Part shown: in pieces, positions 1 to 8,979 of the stretch
Numbering within the stretch: position 1 is the first letter of the stretch
How the letters are laid out: each line of letters opens with the position of its first letter
Assembly: GCA_023957995.1 (NCBI GenBank)
Contig: JAMLGK010000014.1
Coordinates: 27,124-91,123 of the forward strand
Origin: Microthrixaceae bacterium
Lineage (GTDB): Bacteria; Actinomycetota; Acidimicrobiia; Acidimicrobiales; Microtrichaceae
DNA: 64,000 nt
Direction: 5' to 3'
Program-made: the position numbers and the translations under genes
The notes under the pieces: generated by a model
Database searches by the model: none
What the model was told of the DNA's origin: nothing
What the model saw: only the letters and a program-made list of their open reading frames with translations

Positions 1-2593
1 TGGTCAGGGCCTCGTCGAAGGCGTTGGTGTGCAGGCTGTTGGCGTTGTCGTAGATCGCGCAGAGGGCCTGAAGGGTGGTGCGGATGTCGTTGAAGGCCAT
101 CTCCTGCGCGTGCAGCGACCGCCCGGAGGTCTGCACGTGGTACTTCAGCTTCTGGCTCCGCTCCGAGGCGCCGTAGCGGTCCCGCATGGCTATCGCCCAG
201 ATGCGCCGTGCCACCCGGCCGAGCACGGTGTACTCGGGGTCCATTCCGTTGGAGAAGAAGAACGAGAGGTTGGGCGCGAAGTCGTCGACGTCCATGCCGC
301 GGGCCAGGTACGCCTCCACGTAGGTGAAGCCGTTGGACAGGGTGAACGCGAGTTGGCTGATCGGGTTCGCCCCCGCTTCGGCGATGTGGTAGCCGGAGAT
401 CGAGACCGAGTAGAAGCGCCGCACCTCGTTGTCGATGAACCACTGCTGCATGTCAGCCATCATCGAGAGCGCGAACTCGGTGGAGAGGATGCAGGTGTTC
501 TGCCCCTGGTCCTCCTTGAGGATGTCGGCCTGGACCGTGCCCCTGACCCGCTTCAGCACCTCGGCCGGGTCGAGCTCGGGGTGCTGGTCGATGGCGGTGT
601 TCAGGAACATCGCCAGGATGGCCGGTGCAGGCCCGTTGATCGTCATCGACACCGAGGTCGACGGATCCACGAGATCGAAGCCGTCATAGAGCGCCTTCAT
701 GTCGTCCAGGGTCGCCACCGACACTCCCGACGTGCCCACCTTTCCGTAGATGTCCGGGCGTTCGGAGGGATCGGCCCCGTAGAGGGTCACGCTGTCGAAC
801 GCGGTGGAGAGCCGGGTTGCCGGTTGGCCCTCGGCCAGGAGATGGAACCTGCGGTTGGTCCGCTCGGGACCACCCTCGCCGGCGAACATCCGGGTCGGGT
901 CCTCGTCGTCCCTCCGGGTCTCGAACGAACCACCCGTGAAGGGGAACCTGCCGGGCAGGTTCTCGGCGCGCAACCAGCGATACCGGTCCGCGTCGCCACT
1001 CAGGCGTGGCAGGGCCACCCTCGACACCGGTGTGCCGGCCAACGAGGTGCGCGTGGGCCGATCCGCTCCCGACAGACGACTCGCGTCGGAGTCGTAGCGG
1101 GCGAGTAGCTCCCCGGTCTCCTCCGACATTTCCCCCTGTCGGACTTCGATCAACTGGTCCACATCACCCGTGGGGGCCCCGGAGGCCTGGAGTGCCGACT
1201 CTGCGAACCGGAGGTGATCGAGTGCTTCGACCACTTCGGCCTGTTCGGCGGTCTGCTGGTGGTAGTCCCTGACCGTCGTTGCGATCTCGGCCAGGTAGCG
1301 CTGGCGTTGGGCGGGCACCACCACGGAGATCCCGCTCGAGGTACGACCCCGGACCTGTTCCAGCCGCGGCTCACCGAAGTGCAGACCGGCCTCGGAGAGC
1401 ACGGTCCGGAGATGCTGGTACAGAGCGGTCACCCCGTCGTCGTTGAACCGCGAGGCCACGGTGCCGAAGACCGGCATCTCGTCCTCGCGACCCCACTCCT
1501 CGCGGTTGCGCGCCATCTGCCGCCTCACGTCCCGAAGCGCGTCCATCGCCCCCCGGCGTTCGAACTTGTTGATCGCCACGACGTCGGCTGCGTCGAGCAT
1601 CTCGATCTTCTCCAGCTGCGAGGCGGCACCGAACTCCGGGGTCATGACGTACAGCGACACGTCGGCCACCCCTGTCACCGCGGCGTCACCCTGACCGATG
1701 CCGGGCGTCTCCACCACCACCAGGTCGTAGCCCGCGGCGGCACAGACCTCGACCATGTGGGGCACGCATGGCGGCACCTCGGATCCCGAGTCGCGGGTGC
1801 CGACCGATCGGAAGTAGATCTGCGCCGAGTCGATCGAGTTCATCCTGATCCGGTCGCCGAGAAGAGCGCCTCCGGAACGGCGGCGGTTCGGGTCCACGGC
1901 GATGACGGCGACCGACAACTTCTCCTGTGTGTCCAGACGGATCCTGCGCAGCAGTTCGTCGGTGAGCGATGACTTGCCCGACCCACCGGTGCCGGTCACC
2001 CCCAGCACCGGGGTGCCCTTCGCAGCGGCGCTGCCGGCGAGGGGGTCCGGCACCTCGAGGCCGGCCTCCAATGCGCTGAGGGCCTGCGCGAGCGCACCGG
2101 TGGAGCCGCCGAGGACTGCCTCGGGGTCGATCCGGTGCTCCACCGGACGATCGCAATCGGCGATGATCGTGTTGACCATCGGCGCCAGGCCCATCCGCTG
2201 ACCGTCCTCGGGAGAGAAGATCCGCACACCCCGACGGGCCAACGTCTCGATCTCATCCGGTGAGATCACTCCCCCGCCCCCGCCGTAGACACGGACCTCG
2301 GGTGCACCCCGCTCGGCCAGCAGCTCCACCAGATAGCTGAAGTACTCGACATGGCCGCCCTGGTAGGAGGACACCGCCACCGCGTCGGCATCCTCCTCGA
2401 TCGCTGCGGTCACGACGTCGTCCACAGACCGGTTGTGACCGAGGTGGATGACCTCCGCACCCTGGGACTGGAGGATCCGCCGCATGATGTTGATGGCGGC
2501 GTCGTGGCCGTCGAACAGCGATGTGGCGGTCACCACGCGAACAGGCCTCGACGGGATGTGCAGTTCCCCCGCGGGGTGCTCCGTTGGTGCCAT
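1..2593 (-). CDS. icmF: Fused isobutyryl-CoA mutase IcmF (partial, C-terminus off the left edge)
   Basis: B12-dependent acyl-CoA carbon-skeleton mutase fused to its own G-protein chaperone; the family interconverts isobutyryl-CoA and n-butyryl-CoA. About 864 residues are visible of a usual ~1,090. The order is N-terminal B12-binding domain with the DGHDAA form of the DxHxxG motif (residues 28-33), then a MeaI/ArgK-type GTPase with P-loop GTGGSGKSS (201-209) and an NKFE guanine-specificity motif, then the start of the large mutase domain. The ATG at 2593 follows a 75-nt gap after the M15 peptidase gene on the same strand. A stretch covering codons 81-88 is repeated in inverted orientation in the leader (2639-2662). 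A methylmalonyl-CoA mutase is unlikely because the GTPase is fused between the two mutase parts. Substrate choice within the family is not readable here. Confidence 0.93.
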   Translation of the reverse strand, partial: MAPTEHPAGELHIPSRPVRVVTATSLFDGHDAAINIMRRILQSQGAEVIHLGHNRSVDDVVTAAIEEDADAVAVSSYQGGHVEYFSYLVELLAERGAPEVRVYGGGGGVISPDEIETLARRGVRIFSPEDGQRMGLAPMVNTIIADCDRPVEHRIDPEAVLGGSTGALAQALSALEAGLEVPDPLAGSAAAKGTPVLGVTGTGGSGKSSLTDELLRRIRLDTQEKLSVAVIAVDPNRRRSGGALLGDRIRMNSIDSAQIYFRSVGTRDSGSEVPPCVPHMVEVCAAAGYDLVVVETPGIGQGDAAVTGVADVSLYVMTPEFGAASQLEKIEMLDAADVVAINKFERRGAMDALRDVRRQMARNREEWGREDEMPVFGTVASRFNDDGVTALYQHLRTVLSEAGLHFGEPRLEQVRGRTSSGISVVVPAQRQRYLAEIATTVRDYHQQTAEQAEVVEALDHLRFAESALQASGAPTGDVDQLIEVRQGEMSEETGELLARYDSDASRLSGADRPTRTSLAGTPVSRVALPRLSGDADRYRWLRAENLPGRFPFTGGSFETRRDDEDPTRMFAGEGGPERTNRRFHLLAEGQPATRLSTAFDSVTLYGADPSERPDIYGKVGTSGVSVATLDDMKALYDGFDLVDPSTSVSMTINGPAPAILAMFLNTAIDQHPELDPAEVLKRVRGTVQADILKEDQGQNTCILSTEFALSMMADMQQWFIDNEVRRFYSVSISGYHIAEAGANPISQLAFTLSNGFTYVEAYLARGMDVDDFAPNLSFFFSNGMDPEYTVLGRVARRIWAIAMRDRYGASERSQKLKYHVQTSGRSLHAQEMAFNDIRTTLQALCAIYDNANSLHTNAFDEALT

Positions 2594-2662
2594 GTCCCGA
2601 GGATAGAGCCGCGCGCCACCAGCAGGATTTTCCACGGACATGTCGAGTACTTCAGCTATCTG
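2330..2662. repeat. 24-nt perfect inverted repeat, icmF codons 81-88 versus icmF leader
   Basis: Positions 2330-2353 and 2639-2662 are exact reverse complements over 24 nt. The left copy encodes HVEYFSYL of the B12-binding domain. The right copy lies between the stop of the peptidase gene (2669) and the icmF start (2593). Identity stops abruptly on both sides. In icmF mRNA the two copies could form a 24-bp duplex that encloses the ribosome binding site and start codon. Confidence 0.9.
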
Positions 2663-2668
2663 CTGGTG

Positions 2669-3439
2669 CTACTTGATGCAGCGCCCCGCCTGGCCGAGAC
2701 GCTGGAGCTGCGGGCGGTACTCGAAGTGCCAGGGTTCGGACCGCACGGTGCTACACCAGCCGTTCGCCCGCAGGAACCCCGCGTCGACGCCGTAGGAGCG
2801 CGGTCCCCAGTCCTCCAGGTCGACCGCCAGGCCCCATTCGTGCTTCGAGGTTCCCGGACGTGCGGCACCCGAACCGAACACCGCGCGCAGGCACACCTGT
2901 TCGTCGCGGCTCCGCCAGGTGGATCGGAACCAGATCGTGCGAGCCTGCACGGGCACCTGCTCCGGCGGCACACCGAACTGCCCGTAGTTGTGGAACGCGA
3001 GGGCTTCCTTGCCGTCCATCGCCGCCTTCAGCGAGGCGATCGCATCTGGCGACATCCCCCAGTGCCAGATGCGGCCCGCAGTGCACTCGCAGCGTTCGCG
3101 CTGGCCGTTGGCGTTGATCGTCGTGCGCGCCTCGTACTTCTGTTGCGACGGGTCCAGCTGCTCCGAGCCCGGCTCGTAGGGCCGCCCCTCCGGCTCGGAA
3201 TCGGCGCTGCCGCCGTCACAGGCCCCCGCACCCGCTTCCGGAGCAGATCCGAAGACGGCCAGCAGCGCGAACGCCGACAGGACCGCGGCCGAACGCAGGC
3301 CCACCCGGGGGCCACGGCCACCGGCCGAAGGACCCACAGCGCCTGAGCTCCCCACCGCGGTCGACTCCGCGACCGGGTGTGGCTCTCGGGCCCTGAACAG
3401 ATGAACCCTGAACAGATGAAGAGGCCTACCCACACGCAT
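2669..3439 (-). CDS. Secreted M15 family (VanY-like) D,D-carboxypeptidase
   Basis: Peptidase of the VanY/M15 zinc family, which trims D-Ala from peptidoglycan stem peptides outside the membrane. The C-terminal half carries the diagnostic SKHEWGLAVDLEDWG motif (His and Asp zinc ligands) and EPWHFEYR (catalytic Glu and third His). A hydrophobic stretch (LRSAAVLSAFALLAVFG) about 50 residues in looks like a signal or anchor, followed by a short Cys-containing linker. I chose ATG 3439 because GGGAG stands 7 nt upstream; a GTG at 3304 just before the hydrophobic segment would give a more classical signal peptide. The first codons hold a 14-nt direct duplication (CCTGAACAGATGAA, near 3394-3423), which suggests that the long N-terminus may not be translated. 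Confidence 0.85.
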   Translation of the reverse strand: MRVGRPLHLFRVHLFRAREPHPVAESTAVGSSGAVGPSAGGRGPRVGLRSAAVLSAFALLAVFGSAPEAGAGACDGGSADSEPEGRPYEPGSEQLDPSQQKYEARTTINANGQRERCECTAGRIWHWGMSPDAIASLKAAMDGKEALAFHNYGQFGVPPEQVPVQARTIWFRSTWRSRDEQVCLRAVFGSGAARPGTSKHEWGLAVDLEDWGPRSYGVDAGFLRANGWCSTVRSEPWHFEYRPQLQRLGQAGRCIK

Positions 3440-3497
3440 GAACAACTCCCACCTAGGTTCCACCCGTCGGGAATCGTACCCCGGCCGGGCGCTCCCA

Positions 3498-5114
3498 TCA
3501 GCGCCAGCGGAGTTGTTTCAGGGCACGCAGCGAAACCGTCATGATCCGTGCGAAGGCGCGATCGTCGATCAGACCGGGCACGGCGGCCAGGTTCATGAGC
3601 CGCTGGTGCGCGATGGTCTGCACCTCGGTGTACTTGGTCAGGCCGCCCTCGCCGTGGCGGCGACCCATCCCCGAATCGCCCATGCCACCCATCGGAGCGT
3701 CCACGCTTCCCCACGCCGCAGCGTAGGCCTCGTTGACATTGACCGTGCCGGCCCTCAACCGTGCCGCCACCTCACGCCCCCTGGCGCCGTTGCGGGTCCA
3801 CACGCTCGCGCTCAGCCCGTAGTCGGTGTCGTTGGCCCACGCGATGGCCTCCTCGACATCGGCGTAGCGGTAGAGCGACACCACAGGTCCGAAGGTCTCC
3901 TGCGCGAAGCACAGCATCTCGTCGGTGGTGCCGGTGAGCACGGTCGGTTCGAAGAAGAACGGGCCGAGGTCCGGACGTGGGGAACCGCCGGTCAGAACGG
4001 TGGCGCCGGCCTCCTTGGCGTCCTGCACATGGCGACTGGTCACCTCCAGCTGTTCTGCGGATGTCAGCGATCCCATCTGGGTCGAGAAGTCGAATGCCGG
4101 GCCGCTGGCCATCTGCTCCACAGCGCTGACGAAGCGCGGCACGAACCGGTCCCAGATGGCGTCCGCGACATACATCCGTTCGATCGAGATGCAGAGCTGG
4201 CCACTCGAGGAGAAACAGGCACGCGTCGCGCCCTCGACAGCTCGGTCCAGGTCCGCATCGTCCATCACGATCATCGCGTTCTTGCCTCCGAGTTCGGCCG
4301 AGCAGTCGATCAGACGCTGGCCGCACTCCGATGCGATCCGGCGACCCGATTCGGTCGAGCCGGTGAACATCACGTAGTCGGCGATGTCGAGCAGCGGCGT
4401 GCCGATCGCGGAGCCACGGCCGAGCACGATCTGCCAGAGGTCCTCGGGAACGCCGGAGCGGACCGCGAGGTCTCGTGCGAAGAGTGCCGTCAGCGCTGTC
4501 TGGTTGTCGGGCTTCTGCACCACCGCGTTACCGGCCAGCAGCGCCGGGATGGCGTCGCCGGCGGCAAGGCTCAGCGGATAGTTCCACGGCGAGATGACGG
4601 TGACGACGCCCTTCGGATGACGGACCTCGCGAACGGCCGTGAGACCCGGTATGACACCCGAGCGCGATCGTGGAGCGAGCAGGCCCGGAGCACTGCGGGC
4701 GTAGTAGCGACAGGTGATGGCGATGTCCGCCACCTCGAGGTAGGCGTCGCGACGGGCCTTGCCGTTCTCGAGCTGGATGAGGTCCATCAGTGTTTCCTGG
4801 TGGTCGAGCACCAGGTCGTGCATGCGGAGGAAGACCTCCGCGCGCTCACGCACCGGACGGGCCGCCCACACCCTCTGGGCCTCCAGTGCCCTGTCGCGTG
4901 CTGCGAGAACATCGGCTGGCTCGCACTGTGGAAGCGTCGCCACAGCATCGCCGTCGAACGGGGCGTGTGTGGTCACGGGTGATCCACCCGCGGTGTGGAC
5001 CGACCGGCTGAGTCGCTCGATCAACGCAGGGGTGATCGAGGCGGGGCGGGCAATCCTGTCTCTGCGGGCACCGCCGCTGGCGAGGCCGTCCTGTCGGTCT
5101 GTTGTAGCTGTCAT
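3498..5114 (-). CDS. Aldehyde dehydrogenase, probable succinate-semialdehyde dehydrogenase (GabD2-like)
   Basis: NAD(P)-dependent aldehyde dehydrogenase of 538 residues. The family signatures are present: ISPWNYPL and FTGSTESGRR in the cofactor domain, the general-base Glu in ELGGKN, and the catalytic Cys in SSSGQLCISIERMYV. The CISIERMYV context and the long C-terminal tail resemble the mycobacterial succinate-semialdehyde dehydrogenases, which finish the GABA shunt. A glutamate decarboxylase that would supply GABA is encoded at 15063-16487, though not in the same operon. The ATG at 5114 has GGAG about 9 nt upstream. It is divergent from the ABC permease at 5248. Exact substrate is inferred, not proven. 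Confidence 0.88.
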   Translation of the reverse strand: MTATTDRQDGLASGGARRDRIARPASITPALIERLSRSVHTAGGSPVTTHAPFDGDAVATLPQCEPADVLAARDRALEAQRVWAARPVRERAEVFLRMHDLVLDHQETLMDLIQLENGKARRDAYLEVADIAITCRYYARSAPGLLAPRSRSGVIPGLTAVREVRHPKGVVTVISPWNYPLSLAAGDAIPALLAGNAVVQKPDNQTALTALFARDLAVRSGVPEDLWQIVLGRGSAIGTPLLDIADYVMFTGSTESGRRIASECGQRLIDCSAELGGKNAMIVMDDADLDRAVEGATRACFSSSGQLCISIERMYVADAIWDRFVPRFVSAVEQMASGPAFDFSTQMGSLTSAEQLEVTSRHVQDAKEAGATVLTGGSPRPDLGPFFFEPTVLTGTTDEMLCFAQETFGPVVSLYRYADVEEAIAWANDTDYGLSASVWTRNGARGREVAARLRAGTVNVNEAYAAAWGSVDAPMGGMGDSGMGRRHGEGGLTKYTEVQTIAHQRLMNLAAVPGLIDDRAFARIMTVSLRALKQLRWR

Positions 5115-5247
5115 GTCCGGACTCCGGTCCTCGGTGGTCACCGCGATCCTGCTACCGGCGTCGGGGTACCGCAAGGCTCGAGGTGGCAATCGGAGCCGGG
5201 GCCGGTTTCCCGGTCGCGTTGCGACGTGGGTAGCTTTCGATACGCCC

Positions 5248-6849
5248 ATGACCACGCTCGACGTTCCACCCCCAGACATCACCCGGGGTGCCGTCGCGGA
5301 CCTGCGGCACACGCGCCAACGGCGCCGTCTGGGCGACACCCAGTGGGGCGAACTGGCGTACCGCGTCTACACCACCGCGTTCTTCTGCCTCGTCATCGTG
5401 ATCATGATCTCCGGCGCCATCGGCGATGACCCGGTGTCACCGTCCGCTGTGGTCGACATCGCGGAGCTCGGACCCAAATGGGCGGGCCTGCTGCTGTCGC
5501 TGGTGATCCTGGGAGGGGTGCGCTCGGGATCCCGAGGAGGTCCGCTGGCACTGGAGGCCGCCGACGTTCAGCACCTCCTGCTGTCGCCCGCCGACCGGAC
5601 CACGACACTTCGCCGACCGACCCTCGGACTCCTCGGCTACGGGATCTTCACCGGCACCGCCGTCATGGCGGTGACCGGGTCGTTCATCTCGCAGCGCGTT
5701 CCCGGAGGCACCGCCGAGTTCGTGTGGGCGGGTGCCCTGTTCGGTGCGGTGCTCACCGCCACCATGTTCGGGTCCGCCCTGCTCACCTGCTCACGGCTGC
5801 TCCCGCGCTGGTTGCTGATCGGAACGGCCTGGATCCTGTTGGCCTGGTCGGTGGCCGACATAGCGGACCGTGTTCCGGGCTCGCCCACCTCGCTGGCAGG
5901 CGATCTCCTGTTCTGGCCCATGCGCAGGGGAACACCCGGCCTCGCCTGGGTCGCCGTGGCGATCGTGCTCGTGGTCGTCGGCACGCTGACCGTGGGGGGT
6001 CTGTCGATCGAGGCCGCCCGGCGCCGCACCCAGCTCGTCGGTCAGCTGCGTTTCGCCGTCACCCAACAGGACCTCCGATCGGTGGTGCTGCTGCGACGAC
6101 AGCTGGCTTCCGAAGTACCCAGGAACAGGCGCTGGTTCCCGGTCCCGGCGCTCGTGGCCAGGAAGTGGCCCATCTTCGGCCGTGACCTCCACAGCGTGAG
6201 CCACTGGCCCCTGATCCGTATCGCCCGGGTGACCGTGCTCGTGTGCGGCGCTGCGCTGGCGGCCCGGGCGATGTTCTCCGGAACTACCCCCCTGCTCGTC
6301 GTGGCGGGTGCTGCCACGTTCATCGCAGCCACCGATGCGACCGAGGGGCTCTCCCAGGAGGTCGACCACCCGACGCTGCTGGAGTCCTATCCGATGGCCC
6401 AGGGTGACGTGTTGTTGCGACACCTCGTGGCTCCCTGTGTCGTGATGGCTCTGGCGGGATGTCTCGGGCTCGCGGTCACCTATGCCTTCGACCCGTCCAC
6501 CGAAGTGCTCCGGGTGGGTGCGATCGGCCTGTTGACGGCCTCGCTGAGCGCTGTGGCGGGCGCGGCGATCAGCATCGTCTCCCAGATCGAGGTCGACACC
6601 GGATCCGACGTGCTCATGACACCCGAAGTGGCGGGTCCGCGTCTCGTGATACGCACGGTCTGGCCACCGCTGGTCGCTGTCGCCGGGTTCCTCCCGGTGC
6701 TGGTGGCCGCCAACGTCGGGTCGGGAGATCCCGCGTCTGCCGCTGCGGTGACCGCCCTTCCCGTGCTGATGCTGGTGGCGGCGGTGTTCGGGTGGGTCCG
6801 CTTCCGCGACAACATCCATGCCTCCATGGCCGAAGCGATGCCGGGTTAG
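5248..6849 (+). CDS. ABC transporter permease, multi-span membrane protein
   Basis: Hydrophobic protein of 533 residues with roughly ten or more predicted membrane spans in two halves, split by a basic cytoplasmic region (RRRTQLVGQLRFAVTQQDLR, near residue 265). It is followed 26 nt downstream by an ABC ATPase, so the pair is read as an exporter. It looks like the large ABC-2-type permeases of actinobacteria. The ATG at 5248 is chosen because the frame upstream of it is a shadow of the divergent aldehyde dehydrogenase. Size and architecture resemble the permease at 59911-61524, suggesting distant paralogs. Substrate unknown. Confidence 0.8.
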   Translation: MTTLDVPPPDITRGAVADLRHTRQRRRLGDTQWGELAYRVYTTAFFCLVIVIMISGAIGDDPVSPSAVVDIAELGPKWAGLLLSLVILGGVRSGSRGGPLALEAADVQHLLLSPADRTTTLRRPTLGLLGYGIFTGTAVMAVTGSFISQRVPGGTAEFVWAGALFGAVLTATMFGSALLTCSRLLPRWLLIGTAWILLAWSVADIADRVPGSPTSLAGDLLFWPMRRGTPGLAWVAVAIVLVVVGTLTVGGLSIEAARRRTQLVGQLRFAVTQQDLRSVVLLRRQLASEVPRNRRWFPVPALVARKWPIFGRDLHSVSHWPLIRIARVTVLVCGAALAARAMFSGTTPLLVVAGAATFIAATDATEGLSQEVDHPTLLESYPMAQGDVLLRHLVAPCVVMALAGCLGLAVTYAFDPSTEVLRVGAIGLLTASLSAVAGAAISIVSQIEVDTGSDVLMTPEVAGPRLVIRTVWPPLVAVAGFLPVLVAANVGSGDPASAAAVTALPVLMLVAAVFGWVRFRDNIHASMAEAMPG

Positions 6850-6875
6850 ACAGCGATGCCCCTACAGGAGATCTG

Positions 6876-7601
6876 ATGGCCAAGCGACGCAAGAGCAAGT
6901 CCGCCAAGCCCACCGTCGCGGCGGTGAGCACCCACGGCCTGGAGAAGACCTACGGTGAGGTGACCGCGCTCGCGGAGATCGATCTCGAGGTCCCACAGGG
7001 AGAGGCGGTCGTGCTGGTCGGCCACAACGGCTCGGGCAAGTCGACCCTGCTCGGCCTGTTGGCCGGAACCATGGAACCCACCGACGGTTCGGTGGAGATA
7101 TCGGGATCCGCGCCCGATTCCACCAAGGCCCGGATGCGACGGTCCTGGCTGCCCGACAACCCCGTGCTCTACGACGATCTCACGGTGAAGGAGCACCTGG
7201 AGTACGTGTCGAGACTCCATGGCGGCGCCGGCGACGAGGAACTCCTGGACACGCTCATAGAGCGCCTCGGCCTGTACGAGCGTCGCGACAACCTGCCATC
7301 ACAGTTCAGCCGCGGCCTCAGGCAGAAGACCGCCATCGCCGTGGCCATGTGTCGGCCGTTCTCCCTGCTCCTGGTGGACGAGCCGTTCGTCGGCCTCGAT
7401 TCGAGCGGCCGCGCAACCATGCTCGACCTGCTCGACGAGGCAGCATCCGGGGGTGCCACGCTCATCGTGGCGACCCACGACCCCGATGTGATCGACCGGT
7501 TCGACCGCGGCCTGGTGATGTCCAACGGAGAACTGACCTGGGACGGGCCGGCTTCAGAACTCCGGGATCACCTCGGAAGCAGCGTCCCCCACCCTGACTG
7601 A
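6876..7601 (+). CDS. ABC transporter ATP-binding protein
   Basis: Nucleotide-binding subunit of 241 residues for the permease at 5248. Walker A is GHNGSGKST, the signature region is the variant QFSRGLRQKTAIA, Walker B is LLLVDEP and the switch His is in VATHD. The CAGGAG ribosome site lies 5 nt before ATG 6876. The first ~15 residues are a basic, lysine-rich extension (AKRRKSKSAK) before the ATPase fold. The LRQKTAIA signature in place of LSGGQ is typical of CcmA/DrrA-like exporters rather than importers, and there is no solute-binding protein nearby. It ends convergently with the TetR gene. Confidence 0.88.
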   Translation: MAKRRKSKSAKPTVAAVSTHGLEKTYGEVTALAEIDLEVPQGEAVVLVGHNGSGKSTLLGLLAGTMEPTDGSVEISGSAPDSTKARMRRSWLPDNPVLYDDLTVKEHLEYVSRLHGGAGDEELLDTLIERLGLYERRDNLPSQFSRGLRQKTAIAVAMCRPFSLLLVDEPFVGLDSSGRATMLDLLDEAASGGATLIVATHDPDVIDRFDRGLVMSNGELTWDGPASELRDHLGSSVPHPD

Positions 7602-7663
7602 ACACCCCGGCCAGGACCGACCACCGGCGCCGGTCGTGCGGCCCCACCCGGTGCACGGGATGC

Positions 7664-8284
7664 TCAGCGGTGCAGCGGCACCGTGGCCAACAGAGCGGTC
7701 AGTGTCGCGTGTGCCATCAGTTCGGTCGTCTCACGGTCGGCGTCTCCCGCTCCCCAGCCTTCTGCTGCTCCGATGAAGGCGCCGAGGAGCACCGGGGCCA
7801 CGGAGCGAGCGGACTGGCGGTCGAGCCCGAAGTGCTCCGTCAACAGCGCGGTGACGAAACGCACACCCAGGCGTTCCTCCTTGTCGCGGTCGTCCGCGAC
7901 GATCGCTCCGGGTCCGGTGAGCACGCCCAACAGATCAGCTGAATGCTCCACCTCGTCGAAGTAGCTCCGCACGATCGCGGAGACCCTCTCAGCGTCCTCG
8001 GCCGCGGCACCGGCCTCCCACATCCCGCCTGCGACCCGGGCCGTCTCGCGGTCCCGCAGTGCGAGCAGCACGGCGTTGGAGTTGTCGAAGTGTGCATACG
8101 GGAGGGCCTTGGACACCCCGGCCCACTCGGCCAGTCGTTCCATCGTCACGGCTTGGGCGCCGTGCTGGATGAGCAGTTGGGCAGCAACATCCAACAACTG
8201 TTCGCGCCTGGCCGACTTGCTCATCCTGGGGGCGCGTCCGTTGGTGCTCGCTGGCCCAGGTTCCCTGGGATGTTTCGCGTCCAT
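7664..8284 (-). CDS. TetR family transcriptional regulator
   Basis: One-component repressor of 206 residues. The N-terminal HTH is clear (REQLLDVAAQLLIQHGAQAVTMERLAEWAGVSK-type sequence, about residues 27-60), and the remaining all-helical part is the ligand-binding and dimer domain. ATG 8284 has AAGGGG 5 nt upstream; a second ATG (MSKSARR) 60 nt in is possible. It lies convergent to the ABC exporter pair and may control it, but no operator was recognised. The ligand cannot be read from the sequence. Confidence 0.88.
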   Translation of the reverse strand: MDAKHPREPGPASTNGRAPRMSKSARREQLLDVAAQLLIQHGAQAVTMERLAEWAGVSKALPYAHFDNSNAVLLALRDRETARVAGGMWEAGAAAEDAERVSAIVRSYFDEVEHSADLLGVLTGPGAIVADDRDKEERLGVRFVTALLTEHFGLDRQSARSVAPVLLGAFIGAAEGWGAGDADRETTELMAHATLTALLATVPLHR

Positions 8285-8395
8285 GGCACCCCTTCGACCC
8301 GACGCCCCCCGACGACGGTCAGATCGTCAAGTTAGTCGGGCCGCCCCGAGCGCGCTCGGCCGATCGGTACCGCGCCCATCCGATCGACGGCACGT

Positions 8396-8815
8396 CTAGT
8401 CCGAGGCCACGTCCCAGTGCTGTCGCAGGATCTCGGCGAGTTGGGTCTCGGATCCCCCCTCGGCCTCGAGCGCGGCCAGCACCTGATTGACCAATGCGTA
8501 GTGGAACTCGTCAGCCTCGGCCGGTCGCAGTTCGGCCAATCCCTCGGCGTGTGCTTGCTCCACTGCCAGACCCGCTTCGTAGAGAGCGTTGATCATGTAC
8601 TCGACCTCGTCCGGCGGACGTTCGCCCACCCAGTGGAACCGATCACCTTCTGGCTCCACCGAGCGCCAGATCCCGATCAGTTCGACGAAGGCGTCGAGGA
8701 CCTCCTCCGGAGCACGACCGGCAGGGTTCCCCCGGAGGCTCTCGACAACCGATTCGGCGTAGCCCAACCAGGCTTCGGCACTGCGCTGGGCGACGGGTCC
8801 TACCTCGATGCGCAC
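8396..8815 (-). CDS. Conserved-looking acidic protein of unknown function
   Basis: I do not recognise a family. With GTG 8815 the product has 139 residues (it could extend to GTG 8905), is rich in Glu and Ala, and reads as mostly helical and soluble. No signal peptide, membrane span or cysteine motif is seen. A central RSVEPEGDRFHWVGERPP stretch, rich in charged and aromatic residues, is the most distinctive part. Codon use matches the neighbours, and no other frame here is convincing. It stands alone between the TetR gene and the divergent nucleoside-hydrolase-like gene. Confidence 0.6.
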   Translation of the reverse strand: MRIEVGPVAQRSAEAWLGYAESVVESLRGNPAGRAPEEVLDAFVELIGIWRSVEPEGDRFHWVGERPPDEVEYMINALYEAGLAVEQAHAEGLAELRPAEADEFHYALVNQVLAALEAEGGSETQLAEILRQHWDVASD

Positions 8816-8979
8816 CCGACCATTGTCGCGCCCTTTCAGGCTTCGGTCGATCACCCGACCCGGCTGGCCCCGGTAGCGCTGGGGTACCAGGGGTGGAGCC
8901 ACCACCCCTGGTACTGCTGTCCTACCCTGTGCCGCTCACACCGCGACACCTGAAGGTGTCCCCCGGAACGAGGACCCAG

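Noticed and set aside
1..2593. Several plus-strand frames opposite icmF
   Set aside because: They lack family similarity; the minus-strand frame gives a continuous B12-binding, GTPase and mutase protein.
7623..7634. Terminator at palindrome ACCGGCGCCGGT between convergent genes
   Set aside because: The arms are short and pure G/C with no T-run, as occurs by chance in GC-rich DNA.
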